A stretch of 64,000 nucleotides of DNA, taken from Gracilaria gracilis (lineage: Eukaryota; Rhodophyta; Florideophyceae; Gracilariales; Gracilariaceae). Numbering within the stretch: the stretch's first letter is position 1; every line of letters begins with the position of its first letter. Below are positions 57,856 through 64,000 of the stretch, in pieces. Under the pieces are notes generated by a model. It was given only the letters and a program-made list of their open reading frames with translations. It had not been told where the DNA came from and ran no database searches. The stretch is from the NCBI GenBank assembly GCA_030374805.1, contig JARGSG010000227.1:434001-498000 (forward strand), given 5' to 3'. The position numbers and the translations under genes were made by a program.

Positions 57856-59574
57856 ATGTCTGTGAACGATAACACGGCCTCGAGGTCCCATTCATCGATA
57901 TCACGCAAGGTCGGGCGTAAACGCAGCTGGTGGCCTGTGGAGTGCTTCTCGCTACAACCTGGTAGTGACAGTTCTTCAATGTCTGACAATCTCTTTACTA
58001 CATGTAATGGTTGCAGTTGGCAAACTAAAGCAGTCACGCTAAACGGGACACAACTTGGACAGCATCTTTTGCAATGCTCGTCCACATCACCGGCAACACT
58101 AGCAAGACTTTTGAATACTCCATCTCTTTTGCGCGCATACCGTGATCTTGGTAGCTCGTCGGAGTGTTTTGGCATCCCAACAACCCCGGGCAAGCGAAGA
58201 AGAATGGAAACTACCAACGGTGAAAGAAGCTATCTAACCCATCGTATTCCTTTTACTAATACTGAATCTAGATTTGCAGAGCCTATTACGGCTATGGATG
58301 ATGCGAAGAAGAAGTTGTACGCGAAGAGAACCCTTATGAATGAGCTTTTGACCCGCTTCGTTGTCCATCACATGCTACCGTTTACAGTTCTAAGCCGTCC
58401 GGAGGGCGAGAATGAACTGTTCGAGCTTATAAAGCTCTTAGATCCCCGTGTAATTGATGATTTTCCAAACATCTCGGGTATGGCTGGGAAGAATCTCCAG
58501 GGGTTTTATGAACGACAGCTGAAGTCGGTCCGATCCGCCATTTCTACGTCCTTACGTCAGACGTATGGGACATTAATCTTTGACGGTTGGACAGACGCCA
58601 GCTCGGAGAACGTGGTGAACGTAATGCTATGCATACTGGGTGTTAACAGGTCAAGGCGAACTTATTTCCTACGTTCAGTATACATTAGTTCGCAGAGTTG
58701 CGATGCCGTTCTTTACGCTGACGTTGTAGATTCGGTTTTCTCCGAGTTTGGTTATATGAAACGCATTTGCGCCGTCGTGAGCGACAATGCTAGTTCTTGC
58801 ATAAAGGCAAAGGATGAAATTGCACGGAAGTATAACCACATCATCGCCGGTCAAGACCAGACTCATGTGGCGAATCTCTTGATGCAAGACATTGGGGAAG
58901 TACAGTGGGTGAAAGATATGTTAGTCACGGTTTCTGGGGTGGTAAGTGACTTGAGAAAGCATTCAAAGTTGTAATTCAGGTTTAAGCAGCTTAAAGAGAA
59001 GTTCAACAGCGATCCGAAGAATCAGGGATGTTCGGGGGCCAATCGGGAGCTGGACCAGTATGGAAGGGTCTTGCCGCTTCGAACTGCAGTGCTGCCAATG
59101 AGAATGGCACCTACTCGCTTCGCGAGTTCCAAGGGAATGCTTCATTCCTTTATCAGAGGCAGGACTGTGTACGAACGCCTGGTAGATTGTACATACTTCT
59201 CTACGAATTTGTATGGGGGAATATGGGACTACAAACGGAATATGTTCGAGACCACAGTGAGGAACAGTACCGTCTATGAGAAGTGCCTTGATATATACCA
59301 TGTAATGCGATTATTGAGGCATTACTTGCGTATCTTCGATGAAGATAGCTCTGTTATATCAGAGGTGTACCCTGCAACAATGCAACTGGAACAACAGCTG
59401 CTGAATCTCCCCTTAAACTCTTTCTTTACGTGTGGTACAACAGCAGGAGCTGTGTCCAATTGGGTAGTTCGGGTGGACGCGTGGCTAGGGAGCGCGCGTG
59501 GGCTCGACCTAAAAGGCAGGATAGAGGATACCGAGAGGAGTGTGTCAGCACCTACCACTGGGGGCGCGAGATAG
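57856..59574 (+). pseudogene. Decayed hAT-like transposase with BED-type zinc finger
   Basis: The first frame (ATG 57856 to 58974, 372 residues) has a BED-like finger (CNGCSWQTKAVTLNGTQLGQ then HLLQC, C-x2-C...H-x3-C). hAT core motifs follow: TLIFDGWTD, VSDNASSCIKAKDE, and QDQTHVANLLMQDIGEV, the region containing the hAT His. After the stop, coding-like hAT sequence resumes in another frame (59071-59574: YGGIWDYKRNM, RHYLRIFDED). The C-terminal dimerisation motif was not found. It is therefore interrupted and probably inactive. No 8-bp duplication or inverted repeat was located. Confidence 0.7.
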
Positions 59575-60415
59575 CAGCTGGCTAGACCGTAACCGTTAGG
59601 TAGATCCGGTGGACGGCGCGCATCGTGCTAGTAAAGCCTGAATAGTACTAGCTAAACCACGATATTGACTGGAGAAACTAGGTGGATGTAGACTTAGCGA
59701 GAAGGTGCTTGACTTTACAATATAGTGGGGGGAGGGAGCGCCACGATCACCTTAAGGGTGAGCGGGGCGCGACCTCCAGTGTGGCACCCACGTGGGCCAC
59801 GTTGAGGTGCCATCTGCCGAGTGCACCTCAGAAAATATCTACTCTATCTGCTACTGTAGTTTCTATCCTATCGGTCTATCCACCTATTCCATTAAAGGTC
59901 GGACACCTACGCGGCAACTCTGCTCACTGTACCACAGACCCCCCTTCTACAACCAGGCACGACCACGGGCCTGCCAAGCGAGCGGCTTTCCCTCTTGCTA
60001 TCCGACAACCGCCGGTATCGATCTTGCCCGCCCGTTTGGGGGAAAGGTGACGTCGGTTTCTCCCATCGGTCTCGTACCTCCCATATTGGCGCTCTTCATC
60101 TCATTTGATCAGGCCATCTTGCTCTAGGCGCTGCCACCATTCACCCAGCTTTTGGTTGGTGGCCTCCTCGAGGGTACCACCCCGTCGTGTCGTTTGGGCG
60201 CTTTGAAATCGCGCGCTCACCCGTTGGCCATCATCTTCCTTGCCATTCGGGGCCCCGTAACCCGACGGGTGTTGTACCAAGACAGCTACTCTGGTGCCCC
60301 TTTGGTGCCTCCATATCCCGAAGTGGTTGTTGTCTTGGGTGTCTGCGCCGTACTTCGCCAATCCCACGTGGTTGTGTCCTCGTTGTGGCGCCTTCGCCCT
60401 GGTTTTTGTTCTTTC
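59575..60415. other. Unassigned, GC-rich towards the right
   Basis: No recognised feature. The frame of the following ORF is open from 60152 without an ATG, so part of this could be its 5' region. Confidence 0.35.
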
Positions 60416-61450
60416 ATGGGGTCACCTCCACATTCCGATCCACCACACGGTCCTAACACGTCGAAGGTACCGCGCTTTCCCGCGCGGCCGGCCGTTCGCG
60501 TCAATTCCCGAGGGTCCTCTGCGTTTCAGCCCTCTGGTGCTGATCGGTCGGTCAGAGCTCTCGGCACTCCTGCCAATCGGTCTCCTTCTCACGCACCGAA
60601 TGCTCCGCCCGTCGTCGCTCTTTCGTCCGGTTCGTTACCTGGGCGTACCCGTCTGCTCCGTGTCTCGCCTTTCCAACCATTGGATGCGCCCCTTGGTCCG
60701 GTTGGGATTCTGACCGGCGACTATTCGTCCCATGTGGGCGACGGTATAAGAGAGGTCCTTGGCGGTGAAGATTTCATCGACCTTGATGTTATCGACCTCG
60801 ACGCAGACCTGGTGGATACGAAGGGTCTTTTCGTCGTTGAACCGTCGGTTTCGCGCGTTGCGTCTTCGTCTATGAACCGTCATCCCCGCGCAGGGCCATT
60901 TGGTGGTATTGCCAAGCGCGTCACTCGTTCCCAATCGAGGGTTACACGCGGCGGCACGCTTGGTGGTCGAGGAAGAAGTGGACGCGGCGCCGGTCGGGGA
61001 AATAGTTCCATCGACCTAACCGTCGACCCGATAACCAGAATGGCTTATAATCCGTACCCCGATCCTGACCCTCAGGTTACTTCTCATACTGCTCCAGCCG
61101 GTGTTTCCAGTTCTCCGTTTGGGGCACCTCCCTCTGGTCCCCCTCCACCATTAACCTATCAGGATCTGTTTAAACCGCAGGGGCAGTATGGAGTCCCGCT
61201 CGGTTTGGTCAATCCTCGCATCTTCCAGTCCAACGGGAATTGGCGCGTTCCGGCAATGTCTACCAGATTCTCCATGTGTTCCGCCGACCGGTTGTCACAG
61301 ATTACCTGTTCTTCAAGCGCTGGGACTGCGAACGTCTCGAACGCATCCCTTCCCATCTTTCGCCTGCACCCTCTGGCTCGCGCAAGCAACCCCAGAACAA
61401 ATATTAGGCGTTCGCCGCTAAAAACCGTCATACTCCGTTCGTCATGGTGA
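60416..61450 (+). CDS. Unrecognised basic/Pro-rich ORF, overlaps next ORF
   Basis: This encodes 344 residues from the ATG at 60416. It has a Ser/Pro-rich N-terminus, an acidic Asp-rich segment (DFIDLDVIDLDADLVD), an Arg-Gly stretch (RGGTLGGRGRSGRGAGRG) followed by SSIDLTVDP, then a Pro-rich part. The acidic block plus RGG box suggests nucleic-acid or protein binding. No family recognised. The stop TGA overlaps the next start in ATGGTGA, a four-base-offset arrangement. Placement beside transposons and the overlapping pair suggest a mobile-element origin, but that is inference. Confidence 0.4.
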   Translation: MGSPPHSDPPHGPNTSKVPRFPARPAVRVNSRGSSAFQPSGADRSVRALGTPANRSPSHAPNAPPVVALSSGSLPGRTRLLRVSPFQPLDAPLGPVGILTGDYSSHVGDGIREVLGGEDFIDLDVIDLDADLVDTKGLFVVEPSVSRVASSSMNRHPRAGPFGGIAKRVTRSQSRVTRGGTLGGRGRSGRGAGRGNSSIDLTVDPITRMAYNPYPDPDPQVTSHTAPAGVSSSPFGAPPSGPPPPLTYQDLFKPQGQYGVPLGLVNPRIFQSNGNWRVPAMSTRFSMCSADRLSQITCSSSAGTANVSNASLPIFRLHPLARASNPRTNIRRSPLKTVILRSSW

Positions 61451-62196
61451 TTCCTCCGATGATCCCCTTGGGTTTGTTTTATCTCCGTGGTCCACATGAA
61501 GAATCCTATTTCCGCCGTTTGGTATATAGTCTCCACCAGCTTGGTCCTCGTTCCCAAATCCTGAAGGCTACGCCCCTCATGGTTAGCTTCGATCGTCCTC
61601 TTCACTCCAATTGGTTCATGGACCGCCGAAGGTGGTCCAGCGACCAGATTGCGGAAAGCAGGTTGCGTCATCGACGTTCGAATGTTCGTACGATGTACAC
61701 TTACAACTCCGTGGAATTCTTTTCCCAGGATGTGAAAGTCCGTCGGGAGCTTTACGTCCAACGTCCTCAATGGTGGGAGCAGTATGAGGTCTGTCAGTAC
61801 CTCGATGTCCCGACGCCTCCCGTCTTGGCCTACTTTGGTAGTGCAATCTTCAAGAGCACTAACTTTGCTTCTACCGTCTGGTTCTTTGCGGTTGCGGAAT
61901 TCGCCGCTACGGTTGCTCTGTTGGCGTTGCAGGCTTTTCGTGAGGGGATCACCTGGGCCACTCGGTCGTCCGACCCCACCTTCCCGGCGCATGCATTGAC
62001 TCCAGTCGGTCGCGTGTTCCGTTTGCCCAGGCGGAACTATTTCTGTCGGGTTCCCATAGGTTTTCAATTGAAAATAATGATTATTTATCTTTGCAGGAGT
62101 GTTTTATTTTATTTTTTTGGTTTGCCTCTGTTCGATAGATACTTCAATAGACAGTTCAACACAATAAAAATACTGCTCGTGAATCGGGATAGCTAA
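61444..62196 (+). CDS. Unrecognised ORF, 250 residues
   Basis: The start ATG overlaps the previous stop. The first 200 residues read like a soluble ordered protein (SYFRRLVYSLHQLGPRSQIL, FDRPLHSNWFMDRR, NVRTMYTYNSVEFFSQDVKV). A more hydrophobic segment follows, and a composition change after about 62060 to AT-rich sequence. That change suggests the true coding end, or a splice site, is near 62060-62095 (TTTGCAG at 62089). No family recognised. The opposite-strand frame of 302 codons is read as its shadow. Confidence 0.4.
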   Translation: MVIPPMIPLGLFYLRGPHEESYFRRLVYSLHQLGPRSQILKATPLMVSFDRPLHSNWFMDRRRWSSDQIAESRLRHRRSNVRTMYTYNSVEFFSQDVKVRRELYVQRPQWWEQYEVCQYLDVPTPPVLAYFGSAIFKSTNFASTVWFFAVAEFAATVALLALQAFREGITWATRSSDPTFPAHALTPVGRVFRLPRRNYFCRVPIGFQLKIMIIYLCRSVLFYFFGLPLFDRYFNRQFNTIKILLVNRDS

Positions 62197-62599
62197 CGTA
62201 TAGCCCTTGATGATTTGCTTACTTTTTAATGATGGCCGCACTGGGGTAATGATAAACAATAGATTTCTAACCATTGTTCATTGCACATCTATCGAAGAGT
62301 AGTAGAACGATGAAAAAAATTTTAGGTCATTCATCCCTTTTGTATTGGGCGTCTGTAGTCCAAAACCACTGGCCCATAGCCGTGCAAGTGAGTATGCCAC
62401 TGAGCTTGATTGATCACTTCAGGTTCTTGTATTGATTACTTGCTACGACTCTAACTGCATCAGGAGCATTGCAAATGCTTCAACAATTGATAAGAATTCC
62501 AAATTGTTCGATTATGATATTGGCACGTTTTCGACCTTGCATTGCAGATATATAAGGGGCTATTATCCCATCGCCCATTCATTGCCGTTTCATGTATAT
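62197..62599. other. AT-rich spacer
   Basis: I see no coding or repeat feature here. Confidence 0.4.
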
Positions 62600-62995
62600 C
62601 TAATATTGTGAGACCAGCGCGTCGATGACAATGGGAATACGCTTGCTAAGCCACACAACCTCACAGTCGCAGGCAGTGAATAATGTATCGGTACTGTTCA
62701 ATGCCCGCTCTGCCATTTGACTAACCGCCATATAGGCTTCGTATTCATGCCTAACCATTGTTAGCAGACTTGTTTGAACGTCGTAAATCCCACGTGCCGT
62801 ATCCTCGCTTCCGCGACATGCTTCCTCATTTAGTGCTCTCATTACTTGGCGCCCAGTACCACCTTGATTGTCACCCTTCATACCCAGCACCATATCAATA
62901 CGATAGCACCCGAAACGCCTGAAACTGGTGGTATACACAATTTTACCATAATCGTTCCAGTAGCCGACGAAAAAACGAGGTCCAAACCTTCTGTC
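62600..62995 (-). CDS. Unrecognised coding segment, probably a last exon
   Basis: An open frame of about 131 codons on the minus strand has no convincing ATG near its start. Upstream of the first possible ATG it still reads as ordered protein (RFGPRFFVGYWNDYGKIVYT, then SFRRFGCYRIDMVLG), and it continues to a stop at 62600. An AG directly before CAAACG at about 62996 could be a 3' splice site. Such continuous coding character without a start suggests an exon whose upstream part I could not find. Function unknown. Confidence 0.35.
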   Translation of the reverse strand, partial: DRRFGPRFFVGYWNDYGKIVYTTSFRRFGCYRIDMVLGMKGDNQGGTGRQVMRALNEEACRGSEDTARGIYDVQTSLLTMVRHEYEAYMAVSQMAERALNSTDTLFTACDCEVVWLSKRIPIVIDALVSQY

Positions 62996-63479
62996 TGACG
63001 TTTGCTATGAAACTCATATGCTTCTTCTCATTCGAGGGCCGTTACGTGCGGCAGAGAATGGCTAGGATACCTATTCATCACCTGTTACGCGTCTACGAGC
63101 GCACCATGAACGATGCTTACATGACAAACCTACTATTTTCTTTCACTGTCGAGCCCGTCGCCGGTAGCGTATATGGCCTTTCACCCCCTTTGACATGATC
63201 TTCTCCATATCAAAGTATGTTCTCACAACGACTTTCTTTCCCTCGCTATGAATTTCTACATTAAGTGGCATTTACCCCATAGCCAACCCATTCCCCTCCA
63301 AATGAGCCCACCCGTGAATTATTGTAAGATCCCGTCAGTCTTATAAGCATCATAAAGCTTCCCTCTTTTTTCCGAAATCATCATTGAAGATTCCCCTTTC
63401 ACATCCCGTGAGTCTTTCAAAGGTCAAGGCATACACCTCCACCATTATCTCATAGTTCCTTACGAAAGTTGACAACGGT

Positions 63480-64000
63480 GACGAGAGTGTGCGTAAGTTT
63501 CCAAAGCCATTAACAGTACACATTTATTCTTACATTTCTGTAATTGTAGAAAAGCTGTTACATTCTGCCTTTGATTCAACTAATGTTAAGCAGACAATTA
63601 AAAGCCTTGCAGCAAAACCAGAGTCTTCTCTGAAGCGCTTCTTTGTTTTTGGTTCTGGGAGCGATAGAATTCCCGCATATTGTCGACGAAATAGCAGCGC
63701 TTCTGCAATCGGCGATTGATAGAGACATTCTGCTCTGTGACGTAGATTTGGTGTGAAATAATGGTTACAAACTCTATCGAAACATCCTGAAACACGTTAT
63801 GGTCGGCAATACTTTCTTTTCGAAAGAGTTTTCCCTGGTTTCCCCAACACATTCCCTTGGCTACCCAATCTGCGACGAACAACATGCTCTTCTTTCATCT
63901 GAACTTGTGCTCAAAGAAAAATGGAACTCTCCCATAGTAGTTATTGAGCACAACTACGTTTTCATTCGAAGAGCTTCCTCGAAACGTTGCGACTATGAAA
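63480..64000 (+). pseudogene. Interrupted coding tract running off the window
   Basis: Three successive stretches in different plus-strand frames read like one protein: about 63489-63660 (VEKLLHSAFDSTNVKQTIKS), 63655-63762 (LGAIEFPHIVDEIAALLQSA) and 63766-64000 (KLYRNILKHVMVGNTFFSK, then PTHSLGYPICDEQHALL). Either very short introns or decay separates them. The right end is cut by the window. No family recognised. Confidence 0.35.

Noticed and set aside
61159-62067. 302-codon minus-strand frame
   Set aside because: It overlaps plus-strand frames with more natural residue composition and has no recognisable motif; most likely a shadow.
1-64000. CRISPR array, rRNA genes, operons with ribosome-binding sites
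   Set aside because: None seen. The genes and organisation are eukaryotic; the only regular repeats are transposon ends and simple repeats.

Overview
The window looks like nuclear DNA from a multicellular (florideophyte-type) red alga; a Chondrus-like genome is my best guess, inferred from content and not proven. The clues are compact and mostly intron-less eukaryotic genes, a nuclear plastid-type trigger factor, a nuclear IF-2 with a mitochondrial-style presequence (red-algal plastids usually encode their own infB), a glucan-debranching enzyme that fits cytosolic floridean starch, and blocks of genes separated by dense transposon clusters.

Region by region. 0-3.2 kb: trigger factor and a PINX1-like G-patch protein, with the 3' tail of a LINE between them. 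4.3-8.2 kb: the most interesting gene. It encodes a 1229-residue membrane protein whose body follows the membrane-bound (vacuolar-type) H+-pyrophosphatase fold from end to end, but nearly all catalytic Asp/Lys positions are replaced. A cytosolic CCHC zinc-knuckle head is fused in front. 8.2-11.4 kb: a nest of SINE-like and LINE-tail insertions with perfect target-site duplications, followed by a decayed, internally deleted second copy of the same pyrophosphatase-like gene.

11.7-39 kb is the gene-rich core: type I pullulanase-like debranching enzyme, a Ser/Pro-rich protein, an F-box protein, mitochondrial IF-2, a 2OG-Fe(II) oxygenase, an oxysterol-binding protein, an RPC7/Rpc31-like Pol III subunit, a GLTP-fold lipid-transfer protein, a membrane/coiled-coil protein, a coiled-coil protein, a small secreted basic peptide, a HORMA-domain (Hop1-type) meiotic protein with three short introns, and an APH-fold kinase. 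Several pairs share short divergent promoters, and four promoter regions carry an ATTGG (inverted CCAAT) box, two of them inside the same longer motif.

39.2-62 kb is a transposon stack: a 6.26-kb Mutator-like element with about 285-300-bp terminal inverted repeats and a 9-bp duplication, carrying Ulp1-like protease and SWIM-finger transposase regions. At the CTAG inside its right-hand duplication lie two tandem insertions, a 510-bp MITE-like element and a 2.78-kb piggyBac-like element, each flanked by CTAG instead of the canonical TTAA and both built around subterminal palindromes with a CTCATATGAG core. Further right come a decayed DDE element with 37-bp inverted repeats, a broken DIRS-order retrotransposon, a decayed hAT-like element, and two overlapping unrecognised ORFs. 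62.2-64 kb holds unrecognised coding-like stretches, one running off the edge.

All homology calls are from memory of family motifs. No database or structure search was run.
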